Shown here piece by piece: positions 1 to 5,713 of a stretch of DNA of 30,612 bases. Source of the stretch: a virus. Positions within the stretch are counted from its first letter, which is position 1, and every line of letters starts with the position of its first letter. The notes under the pieces were generated by a model, which did no database searches, was not told the origin of the DNA, and worked only from the letters and a program-made list of their open reading frames with translations. Position numbers and translations under genes: made by a program. The stretch covers positions 1 to 30,612 of IMG/VR virus record IMGVR_UViG_3300029952_000097, one strand, 5' to 3'.

Positions 1-418
1 AATCACGCGCCAATTCTTTGATATCTGCGTCGCTCATACCTTCTAGCTTAAGTAAACGTAACTTTTCCATTCCCACAACATCGTCCGTGATTCTGTGAAA
101 TGCTTTGAACTTGAACATGAGCGCTGCTGCGTTACCTTTGATTGTGCCATCTATGAGTCCTTCCAACATTCGCTCATCTTTTCTAAATCTGAATTCTTTA
201 CCTTTTTGATAAGCTAAATCAAACTCGGGATGATCTAATCTCCATTGATAGAGAGTTGATCTTACTACACCGATATCGCATCCAAAATTGTCAAATGCTA
301 AACCTGTGCTCATATAATCGATGAGTCGCTGGCAATACTCCGGTTTGTATTTTGTGACGTCAGGTATCACCGGATTCTTTTGTTTCCCTTTCAATGCTCT
401 CGGCTTATCGCTGTCCAT
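1..418 (-). CDS. Terminase small subunit, partial (C-terminus off the left edge)
   Basis: The frame opens at ATG 418 and stays open for 139 codons to the window edge. It begins MDSDKPRALKGKQKN. A helix-turn-helix with the pattern STGLAFDNFGCDIGVVRSTL followed by YQWRLDHPEF (about residues 39-68) is the DNA-binding module usual in phage small terminase subunits. Such proteins recognise the packaging site and recruit the large subunit. AAGGCGG lies just upstream of the start. The start overlaps the end of the 52-aa gene before it. The large subunit would be expected to follow off the left edge. Assignment is by motif and by position beside RusA on the packaging strand. Confidence 0.75.
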   Translation of the reverse strand, partial: MDSDKPRALKGKQKNPVIPDVTKYKPEYCQRLIDYMSTGLAFDNFGCDIGVVRSTLYQWRLDHPEFDLAYQKGKEFRFRKDERMLEGLIDGTIKGNAAALMFKFKAFHRITDDVVGMEKLRLLKLEGMSDADIKELARD

Positions 419-563
419 TTAACCGCCTTAATCTTTCTTTGTAACGTTTCTCTAAGTATTTGTTTAAATATTCTAAACTTATATATGCCAATCCTATTAC
501 TATCATTAACAAACTTAAATATAGCCAGGCGTGTACAAGCAATGATGTTAACTCGTCGTCCAT
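405..563 (-). CDS. Small single-span membrane protein, 52 aa
   Basis: A 52-codon frame starts at ATG 563, whose first base is the last base of the RusA stop codon (TAATG, typical of translational coupling). It ends at TAA 405, 14 nt inside the terminase gene. The product has a hydrophobic stretch at about residues 13-30 (WLYLSLLMIVIGLAYISL) followed by a strongly basic tail rich in K and R. That suggests one membrane span with a positive cytoplasmic end. Function is unknown. Its tight packing between two recognised genes supports it as real. Confidence 0.6.
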   Translation of the reverse strand: MDDELTSLLVHAWLYLSLLMIVIGLAYISLEYLNKYLEKRYKERLRRLNGQR

Positions 564-946
564 TATTTTTCCTCTGTTAACTTAATAGTTAAAGTAATTC
601 CAGGAGTTTTTGAGTACTGTTTACGTAGTGTTAAGTTATCAATCAATCTATCATCAGTAAAGAGTATGCCATTCGCCGCGTCTAGTATTGCTTTAGCGTA
701 GTTATCAATATCGCCGATCGGAGTTGGCCAAGTGCTTTTAGTGCTACTTTTAAGTTTAGGTAAACGGATATCTATTAATATAGTGACAGCCTCATTTAAA
801 GGAGGAAGTCTGCACTGAATAAAGAGAAAGTTCTTTAACTTTTGCTCGTATTCTCTAGTTCTTTTAGGCGTATATCCTATTCCCGCTTTAGTAACCCTAG
901 GTCTACCTTTGGGAATAGGAACAATATCTAACGTATAAATTTGCAC
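563..946 (-). CDS. rusA: RusA-like Holliday junction resolvase
   Basis: This 127-aa protein matches the size and pattern of RusA endonucleases, which cut Holliday junctions and branched phage DNA, often just before packaging. Near the start is PIPKGRPR (residues 10-17). The acidic block is GDIDNYAKAILDAANG (78-93) with FTDDRLID (96-103), giving the family's conserved aspartates and lysine. The start is GTG at 946, five bases behind AGGAG. An ATG at 948 is in another frame. It is the first gene of the leftward RusA-52aa-terminase operon, which fits a role in resolving concatemers for packaging. Confidence 0.88.
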   Translation of the reverse strand: MQIYTLDIVPIPKGRPRVTKAGIGYTPKRTREYEQKLKNFLFIQCRLPPLNEAVTILIDIRLPKLKSSTKSTWPTPIGDIDNYAKAILDAANGILFTDDRLIDNLTLRKQYSKTPGITLTIKLTEEK

Positions 947-969
947 ATCGACTCCTGCTTGTTTTTACA

Positions 970-998
970 ACTTTAACAAGCATCTGAACATCTTACAA
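970..998 (-). promoter_or_regulatory. Candidate leftward promoter for the rusA operon
   Basis: On the minus strand TTGTAA (998-993) and TAAAGT (975-970) are separated by exactly 17 bases. Each matches four of six sigma-70 consensus positions. Initiation near 963 would give a short leader ending at the AGGAG and GTG start of rusA. This is a by-eye match with no experimental support. Confidence 0.35.
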
Positions 999-1051
999 CT
1001 TGCTGAAAAATGTTGCTTTTTTTTCATTGTTTGTCTGAATCGAATATTTAT

Positions 1052-1098
1052 TGCCACAGTGCATCAATGATGCTTGACAACACTGTTGCACTGTGGCA
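1052..1098. promoter_or_regulatory. Divergent operator: 12-bp inverted repeat, nested palindrome and a -35 box
   Basis: TGCCACAGTGCA (1052-1063) and its exact reverse complement TGCACTGTGGCA (1087-1098) flank a 23-base spacer. The palindrome GCATCAATGATGC (1061-1073) abuts TTGACA (1074-1079), a perfect -35 hexamer pointing right. With a 17-base spacer the -10 would be CATTGT (1097-1102), which is weak, so activation may be needed. The element sits between the leftward rusA operon and the rightward early operon, where a shared switch would be expected. The DNA symmetry is seen directly; operator function is inferred. Confidence 0.5.
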
Positions 1099-1149
1099 TT
1101 GTTTTGTTGTCGCACAGATAGCGGCTTACTTAACTCAAAGGAGATGATA

Positions 1150-1551
1150 ATGACTATGCTTGAACACGAGTGGGAACAACTTAAAAGAAAAAACAGAATC
1201 GAAAAATTTGAAAAAGAGACTGACCCTGCAGAGTTAGAAAAAATTAAAAAAATGGCAAATTTAATTAGAAAAAGTATTTTAAGCAAATCTGAAATGTTTA
1301 GAATTAATACAAGATTTTGTAAGCTTGAACACCACGATGGCGTTATTAAGTTAACTAGATGGGCAGATACATCGGAGTATACACGTACAAAACATAGCGT
1401 AAATATAAATGTTGCTATAAATGTTGCTTCTATAGACTGGAAAAAGCTCTGGGCGCAAGTGATGCAGTTTGTAACTGAGTGTTATCAAAAAAACTTATGC
1501 ATACAGCACTTTGTTGATTTAACAGCTAACGACGAAAAAAAAGAGGAATAA
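1150..1551 (+). CDS. First gene of the early operon, unknown, 133 aa
   Basis: The frame extends upstream to 1093, but AAAGGAG at 1137-1143 sets the start at ATG 1150 (MTMLEHEW). The upstream start would lie in the operator. The first 50 residues are highly charged and probably helical (EQLKRKNRIEKFEKET). The middle holds RWADTSEYTRTKHSVNI. No family is recognised. Being the first gene after the divergent control region suggests an early regulatory or host-takeover role, but that is inference. Confidence 0.6.
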   Translation: MTMLEHEWEQLKRKNRIEKFEKETDPAELEKIKKMANLIRKSILSKSEMFRINTRFCKLEHHDGVIKLTRWADTSEYTRTKHSVNINVAINVASIDWKKLWAQVMQFVTECYQKNLCIQHFVDLTANDEKKEE

Positions 1552-1555
1552 TTTG

Positions 1556-1810
1556 ATGACGTATAGAATCGAATTCGTTTCTTACTATTACAACGGCAGA
1601 GAATATATTGAGAGAGAAATTATCTATCAAACTCATTATGAGAATCTGGGAGACGCTGAAAATATGGCGTGCGAGATCTTAGACGCGGATAAAGGCACTG
1701 ATTTTAGCGTGATTATGAGCATAGCAATTTTGGATGACGAAAACGACGAAGTCGTCGTTGATGCGGGCAGTTACTTTTATAAACCGTTGCATTGGAGGAA
1801 TAATGACTGA
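1556..1810 (+). CDS. Small acidic protein, unknown, 84 aa
   Basis: The start is ATG 1556 (MTYRIEF), about nine bases behind AGAGG. A TTG three bases earlier is possible. The N-terminus resembles a beta strand-loop-strand (YRIEFVSYYYNGREYIEREI). The C-terminal half is rich in aspartate and glutamate (AILDDENDEVVVDAG), giving a net acidic protein. It lies four bases after the previous gene and overlaps the next by eight. The family is not recognised. The acidic character recalls DNA-mimic or regulatory proteins, but nothing specific supports that. Confidence 0.55.
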   Translation: MTYRIEFVSYYYNGREYIEREIIYQTHYENLGDAENMACEILDADKGTDFSVIMSIAILDDENDEVVVDAGSYFYKPLHWRNND

Positions 1811-2039
1811 AAAGAGTAGCAAATATAGAGACAGAGGAGACACGTTAGGCAGAGAAAGTTATCAAAATAATACTAACGTGAGGAGATTAAGTATATACAT
1901 TGATAATGAAATAGATCTAAAAATTACGACGATTGCTAACAAAAAGCGCGTACATAAGTCAGAATTATTTAATCAAATATTGAGACTGGGTTTAGAAAAA
2001 AACGACAAAAAGGAAATAGAAAATGCAAATGCAAAGTGA
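1803..2039 (+). CDS. Ribbon-helix-helix DNA-binding protein, 78 aa
   Basis: GGAGG at 1794-1798 sets the start at ATG 1803 (MTEKSSKY), shortening a longer open frame. Residues about 27-66 follow the ribbon-helix-helix plan of Arc, MetJ and CopG proteins: a short strand RRLSIYID, then helix DLKITTIANKKR, a turn at VHKS and helix ELFNQILRLGLE. Such proteins bind operators as dimers through the strand pair. It is the only clear transcription-factor-like gene in the early operon, so it could act at the palindromic control region near 1052-1098. That link is inferred. Confidence 0.6.
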   Translation: MTEKSSKYRDRGDTLGRESYQNNTNVRRLSIYIDNEIDLKITTIANKKRVHKSELFNQILRLGLEKNDKKEIENANAK

Positions 2040-2616
2040 ATCCATCGGCAAATTAGCAGAAGCTCTTTCTTTAGCTCAAGCGGAATTCAAGCCCGCTTTA
2101 AAAGATAGCAAAAATCCCTTCTTTAAATCTAACTATGCTGATTTAGCTAGCATAGTTGATGCATCCAGGACTGCTCTTACTAAGCACGGATTAGCAGTTA
2201 TTCAAGCGACTACGTTCTTTGAAGGGTTCTTTTGTTTGCACACTATCTTAAGTCACAAGAGTGGTGAATACATTTCCGGATTATATCCGTTAAAGCCGGT
2301 CAAAGACGACCCCCAGGGCCAAGGAAGCTGTATTACATACGCTAAGAGATACGCTTATGCAGCTATTTGTGGAGTCACTACAGATGATGATGACGGGGAA
2401 GCTGCACATGGGCGAGCAAAATCTGAAGTGCAAAAAATGGGTGAGCCAGTAGAGATATACAACGGGGCAGTCTCACAAAAAGAGATAGTAAAAGCTATTT
2501 TTGGAAAATATGGAGTGCCAATGGATTTGATGAGTAAGCTTAATGGTTCTCTGATGAGTAGACCAATTCGTGATGCAGACGGAATAGTCAAAGATTTTAT
2601 GAGTAAACATGGTTAA
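2023..2616 (+). CDS. erf: ERF-family single-strand annealing protein
   Basis: This 197-aa protein closely follows the ERF recombinase pattern: NPFFKSNYADLASIVD (residues 27-42), then TKHGLAVIQ, then YPLKPVKDDPQGQGSCITYA (88-107), then AICGVTTDDDDGEAA. ERF proteins of P22-type phages anneal complementary single strands for recombination and genome circularisation. The C-terminal 65 residues are variable. ATG 2023 follows AAAAGGAA; ATG 2029 is an alternative. It overlaps the upstream gene by 17 bases. The nearby SSB is its usual partner. Confidence 0.92.
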   Translation: MQMQSESIGKLAEALSLAQAEFKPALKDSKNPFFKSNYADLASIVDASRTALTKHGLAVIQATTFFEGFFCLHTILSHKSGEYISGLYPLKPVKDDPQGQGSCITYAKRYAYAAICGVTTDDDDGEAAHGRAKSEVQKMGEPVEIYNGAVSQKEIVKAIFGKYGVPMDLMSKLNGSLMSRPIRDADGIVKDFMSKHG

Positions 2617-2806
2617 GTACTACCCATTTTTGATTAAATTTAATGGGTTATCTCGCGGAGTTGCTGTAATAAGTAACAAGTTTTTAGCTAAAGACAAAGA
2701 AGAAGCTGAAGATATTGTGAAGAGAGAATATATATTGTGGCCTAATGCTCGCGTCGTACGTTTAGTCCAAGAGATACCAGAACTAATTGAAGAAAGGGAG
2801 GAATAA
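2609..2806 (+). CDS. Unknown small protein, 65 aa
   Basis: It starts inside the end of erf (ATGGTTAA, 8-base overlap), which suggests coupled translation. The protein has an amphipathic start (MVKYYPFLIKFNGLSRG), a central KDKEEAEDIVKREY helix and an acidic end (ELIEEREE). This looks like a compact alpha/beta fold similar to small phage proteins of unknown function. It lies between erf and ssb in the recombination module, which is the only hint to its role. Confidence 0.55.
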   Translation: MVKYYPFLIKFNGLSRGVAVISNKFLAKDKEEAEDIVKREYILWPNARVVRLVQEIPELIEEREE

Positions 2807-2808
2807 TT

Positions 2809-3111
2809 ATGGATTTTAAAAGAATATTCAAAAAAGAAAAAGATATAGAACAGTATATTGCAAATAAGATTAAAAGATACAAAAAACAACTAGTTAAAAT
2901 AGCAAATGATCACGATTTAACGCAAGAACAAATAGAGCAATCTCGAAAATTTGCACGAGAATTTATTGAAACATTGTGGAATAGCAAAATAACAAAAGGT
3001 ACTTATATCTTCGCATCTGAAACTTTTTATCGTGAGTTTTGCGTGCAAATGTTATTTTCGATGAGCGACTATAAAAACTCTAAAAACGATAGCAAAAAGG
3101 AAATAAAATAA
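2809..3111 (+). CDS. Unknown helical protein, 100 aa
   Basis: It starts two bases after the previous stop behind AAAGGGAGGA. The sequence is lysine-rich and helical (FKRIFKKEKDIEQYIANKI), then LTQEQIEQSRKFAREFIETL. It ends in a basic serine/lysine tail. The last base of its TAA is the first base of the ssb ATG, so the two genes are likely translationally coupled. No family is recognised. Confidence 0.55.
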   Translation: MDFKRIFKKEKDIEQYIANKIKRYKKQLVKIANDHDLTQEQIEQSRKFAREFIETLWNSKITKGTYIFASETFYREFCVQMLFSMSDYKNSKNDSKKEIK

Positions 3112-3509
3112 TGGCGGGATTAAATAAAGTAATTATTATTGGGCGCCTTGGGCAAGACCCTGAACTTAGAACTACTGCTACCGGTATGCCTGTGGCGAAT
3201 TTCTCGGTGGCTACTTCTGAGAAGAGCAAGGACGGTAAAGAAACAGTAGAATGGCATCGCTGTTTATTATTTGGTAAACAAGCAGAACTCGCTAGTAAAT
3301 ACTTGTCCAAGGGCAAGCAAGTTTATTTAGAGGGTAAAATCCAAACTAAAACTTATCAAGACAAACAAGGTAACGCTAAAAGTTCCACAGAAATACTTTG
3401 TCATCAAATGGTTTTTCTTGATAGCTTACAAAAAGAAACTCAAGACGCTTTTAAAGATATGATTAAAACACCGGATGTTCCGGGATCATACGACGATATA
3501 CCCTTTTGA
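3111..3509 (+). CDS. ssb: Single-stranded DNA-binding protein
   Basis: The 132-aa product is a typical bacterial/phage SSB. The OB-fold starts NKVIIIGRLGQDPELR (residues 5-20), continues VANFSVATSE and EWHRCLLFGKQAELASKYL, and includes GKQVYLEGKIQTKTYQD. It ends in the acidic tip DDIPF, the conserved motif that recruits replication and repair partners. The linker is short, so it is a compact phage version. Start ATG 3111 overlaps the preceding stop by one base. It protects single strands during replication and ERF-driven annealing. Confidence 0.95.
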   Translation: MAGLNKVIIIGRLGQDPELRTTATGMPVANFSVATSEKSKDGKETVEWHRCLLFGKQAELASKYLSKGKQVYLEGKIQTKTYQDKQGNAKSSTEILCHQMVFLDSLQKETQDAFKDMIKTPDVPGSYDDIPF

Positions 3510-3522
3510 ATCAGGAGATTTT

Positions 3523-3729
3523 ATGGCTAATCACAGCGGTAGAAATGTTGTCAGAAGCGCTGAAACAGGGAAAAGAATTGCAGTAAAAGAGCTCACTACT
3601 GGACTCATCTTTGCTTCTCTCAATCTCGCCGGTAAACACTTTGGCATCACTCCTACTGTGATTAAGCAATATGCCAATAATAGAGTTAAGTTTCCTCAAC
3701 TACCATACAGGTTCGAATGGATAAAATGA
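3523..3729 (+). CDS. Small helix-turn-helix-like protein, 68 aa
   Basis: AGGAG at 3513-3517 sets the start at ATG 3523 (MANHSGRNVV). Residues 30-50, LNLAGKHFGITPTVIKQYAN, look like a helix-turn-helix of the kind found in phage and homing-enzyme accessory domains (NUMOD1-like). It ends with the aromatic PYRFEWIK. It may bind DNA, but the short length and lack of other domains leave this uncertain. The stop overlaps the next ATG by four bases. Confidence 0.5.
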   Translation: MANHSGRNVVRSAETGKRIAVKELTTGLIFASLNLAGKHFGITPTVIKQYANNRVKFPQLPYRFEWIK

Positions 3730-3833
3730 ACATAATCGATGTTCTCCTAATTGTGGCAGTTACTATGCTGATTATCGGTTTGATTTATCTACCATTTTTT
3801 TTATATCTGACTAATTACCTGGGGAATCAATGA
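3726..3833 (+). CDS. Tiny membrane protein upstream of the endolysin, 35 aa
   Basis: A 35-codon frame starts at ATG 3726, overlapping the previous stop (ATGA), and ends at TGA 3831-3833, overlapping the endolysin start. Almost the whole protein is hydrophobic (VLLIVAVTMLIIGLIYLPFF, about residues 6-25), so it should form one membrane span. The position directly in front of the endolysin would suit a very small holin or lysis regulator. No motif confirms this. Confidence 0.5.
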   Translation: MNIIDVLLIVAVTMLIIGLIYLPFFLYLTNYLGNQ

Positions 3834-4291
3834 TGGAATTAGATTTTTTAAGGCCACAGTCCAAAGCTCATTTCGCTACATTAAACTCTGATGCTAAGCC
3901 CATCTTCGAGGAATTTTTGAAGCTGTGTCACGACAAAATGTTCAATGTGCAAGTAACTTCTGGCTCTCGTACTGCTGCTGAGCAAGATGCTCTCTACGAA
4001 ATAGGTCGTGAGAAGCCTGGAAAGATTATCACTGCTGCTAGAGGTGGTGAATCTTCTCATAACTACGGGATAGCTATTGATGTAGTGGTCTTGAATAGGG
4101 ATGGCGAATGCGACTGGCGCACAGAGACTTACGGAATGCTCTGGACCCTAGCGAAAGAAGCAGGGCTGGATAAAAAAGGTCTTCGTTGGGCTGGCGAATG
4201 GAAAAGCTTTAAAGAAGCTGTGCATTTCGACTTAAGCAATGGCCACAGTATCGCTGCGATTAAAGATAAATATCCTTTGTACACTTGTTAA
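3830..4291 (+). CDS. Endolysin, M15-type L-alanyl-D-glutamate peptidase
   Basis: The 153-aa protein has the zinc-peptidase signature of the CwlK/Ply500 group: SGSRTAAEQDALY (residues 44-56), SSHNYGIAIDV (75-85, with zinc ligands H77 and D84) and EAVHFDL (129-135, with catalytic E129 and ligand H132). These enzymes cut the peptide stem of peptidoglycan. There is no signal peptide, so a holin-type partner is needed for export. It starts at ATG 3830 or 3833. It lies in the early operon rather than with the late genes, which is unusual timing for a lysis gene. Small membrane proteins flank it on both sides. Confidence 0.88.
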   Translation: MMELDFLRPQSKAHFATLNSDAKPIFEEFLKLCHDKMFNVQVTSGSRTAAEQDALYEIGREKPGKIITAARGGESSHNYGIAIDVVVLNRDGECDWRTETYGMLWTLAKEAGLDKKGLRWAGEWKSFKEAVHFDLSNGHSIAAIKDKYPLYTC

Positions 4292-4314
4292 TTTAATAGA
4301 GATGGAGGTCTCTT

Positions 4315-4647
4315 ATGTCGTTTTCAATTCCCCCTTTTTGGGCGCTGATGGGTTTAATTGCGTTCGGTTCGCATTTTTTCCTATATGCTTTGTATGCAGG
4401 AATAGCTATTTTAGCACTAAAGTTGGCAGCATTCTTGTACAATAAAAAACCCACTAAAACTTTCCTATTCGTGAAGGACATTTGTTCTTCCGTGAATAAG
4501 TTTTTGTCATCCAGGGGTGTGACGATCGTTTGTACTGCATTATGGACATCACTACTTGTCTATATGTTCGTAACATCATTCGGAGAACCTATCTGCCTAT
4601 GTTACGCGATTATGTTAATTTGTCCTTTAGCTTCATTTTTACCATAG
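4315..4647 (+). CDS. Multi-span membrane protein, holin candidate
   Basis: This 110-aa protein follows the endolysin by 23 bases, with GGAGG before the ATG. Hydrophobic segments cover about residues 8-42 (one long or two short spans), 67-90 and 92-108, separated by a basic loop (NKKPTKTF). Size, membrane content and position next to the endolysin make it the best holin candidate here. Holins share little sequence, so this rests on context and hydrophobicity only. Confidence 0.5.
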   Translation: MSFSIPPFWALMGLIAFGSHFFLYALYAGIAILALKLAAFLYNKKPTKTFLFVKDICSSVNKFLSSRGVTIVCTALWTSLLVYMFVTSFGEPICLCYAIMLICPLASFLP

Positions 4648-4672
4648 TCAAAGAAAAAATAAGGAGTCGAAG

Positions 4673-5116
4673 ATGAGTCTGTGGAAATGTATTAAGAGGT
4701 TTTTTGTCTATCATCAATGCAGTGATCCAGACACTGCATTTGAAAAGAGATTGGAGTTGTTTAGAGAAGCTGAACGCCAAAACATGCTAGTAGAAGAAGT
4801 AATTGAAGAAGTAAAAGAAGAAGCAGAAGATAGAAAACTTAATCGCAACATTAAAAAGATGGAAGAAATAGGTTTTATTATCGATGCTAAAACTGACAAT
4901 GTCAGAAAAGAACTCGCAGATACACGGGAAAAACTGTTTTTGACCGTGAATTCTTATCACAATAATACTGCTAGAGAAATGAATCAGGCAAAAGAAAGCT
5001 TTGATAATATTATCCGTGGCATGAACAATAGACTCGAAAGACTTGAGAGGAATCCTGTACCTGTACCTGAAATCGTTAAAAGGAAACCTGGTAGGCCCAA
5101 AAATGTAAAGATTTAA
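4673..5116 (+). CDS. Coiled-coil protein with an AT-hook-like C-terminus, 147 aa
   Basis: ATG follows TAAGGAG by six bases. Residues 20-60 are rich in glutamate (EEVIEEVKEEAEDRK) and residues 80-125 have long heptad-like helices, so an extended coiled coil is likely. The last residues, VKRKPGRPKNVKI, contain the GRP core flanked by basic residues seen in AT-hook minor-groove binders. The product could bridge DNA or anchor a complex to A+T-rich sites. The family is not recognised. Confidence 0.55.
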   Translation: MSLWKCIKRFFVYHQCSDPDTAFEKRLELFREAERQNMLVEEVIEEVKEEAEDRKLNRNIKKMEEIGFIIDAKTDNVRKELADTREKLFLTVNSYHNNTAREMNQAKESFDNIIRGMNNRLERLERNPVPVPEIVKRKPGRPKNVKI

Positions 5117-5191
5117 TCGGTTATGGTAATTTTAATTATTTGATAAAAGATAGAAGAATATGTTTTTACAATAAAAGTAGGAGTTTGTCTA

Positions 5192-5509
5192 GTGGGCGAT
5201 TTTTTTTATCAGTTGTTCCGAGGACTAGAACGAGAACTCAACATTAACAGACACTGCGATAAACTTATCGTGAGAGCCTTTTTTCCGTCTCTAATGCCCT
5301 CGTTCAGATCTAGGGATACTCTCGTGCTCTCTTGCCCAGAAATTGCAGCACAGACTAAAATTAGCGATTCTTGGGTGCGTGCTTGTTTGCTACGCCTTGA
5401 AGCTAAAAATATACTCTGCATTGCTAGAGAAAGAGTAAAAGGATATAGACTGTATAAGTTTACACCAGAAATGCGGCAGAGGATCGATGTCTTACTTGCT
5501 AGTAAATAA
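5192..5509 (+). CDS. Winged helix-turn-helix protein, 105 aa
   Basis: The start is GTG 5192, eight bases after AGGAG (5179-5183). Residues 45-75, SCPEIAAQTKISDSWVRACL followed by LRLEAKNIL, form a winged-helix core of the GntR/MarR type, and the wing is ARERVKGYRLYKF. It is probably a transcription regulator or an accessory replication factor, because the next gene is the O-like initiator. A strong hairpin follows 22 bases downstream. Confidence 0.6.
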   Translation: MGDFFYQLFRGLERELNINRHCDKLIVRAFFPSLMPSFRSRDTLVLSCPEIAAQTKISDSWVRACLLRLEAKNILCIARERVKGYRLYKFTPEMRQRIDVLLASK

Positions 5510-5531
5510 CTTACATAGTAAAAGAAAAAAC

Positions 5532-5555
5532 CCCAGCTCTCGAGAAAGAGCTGGG
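5532..5555 (-). terminator. Hairpin terminator, strongest on the leftward strand
   Basis: CCCAGCTCT (5532-5540) pairs with AGAGCTGGG (5547-5555) around a six-base loop. Read leftward, the stem is followed by GTTTTTTCTTTT, a good U tract. Read rightward it is followed by only TGTTT and then mixed sequence. It should stop leftward transcripts well and rightward ones partially. Confidence 0.75.
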
Positions 5556-5594
5556 TGTTTAAGCGTTTGTTTTTCGGCCTCACTACCACGTTAC

Positions 5595-5684
5595 CCCGAA
5601 GAACTTCTTAATGAGTAGTATATAACGATTTCGATTGCAATAGCAATTTGTCATTATTTTACAAAAGTCAAAAGTTTCTTCGGG
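5595..5684. repeat. Inverted repeat upstream of the replication initiator
   Basis: CCCGAAGAA (5595-5603) and TTCTTCGGG (5676-5684) are exact inverted copies 72 bases apart in the 204-base gap before the O-like gene. GTTACC occurs beside both arms as a direct repeat. Between them the DNA is A+T-rich and contains ATTGC-AATA-GCAAT. The pair could bind a regulator at two sites and loop the DNA, or form part of a promoter or origin region. No clear sigma-70 promoter is visible. Confidence 0.4.
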
Positions 5685-5713
5685 TTACCTAACAACCAGA
5701 AGGAAATGATTCC

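Noticed and set aside
993-1286. Minus-strand 97-aa open frame
   Set aside because: It spans the divergent operator and overlaps the better-supported plus-strand gene; low-complexity Phe/Ser/Ile content looks like a shadow.
1803-2039. Antitoxin of a toxin-antitoxin pair
   Set aside because: The ribbon-helix-helix fold would fit, but the next gene is ERF and the previous one is acidic with no toxin features.
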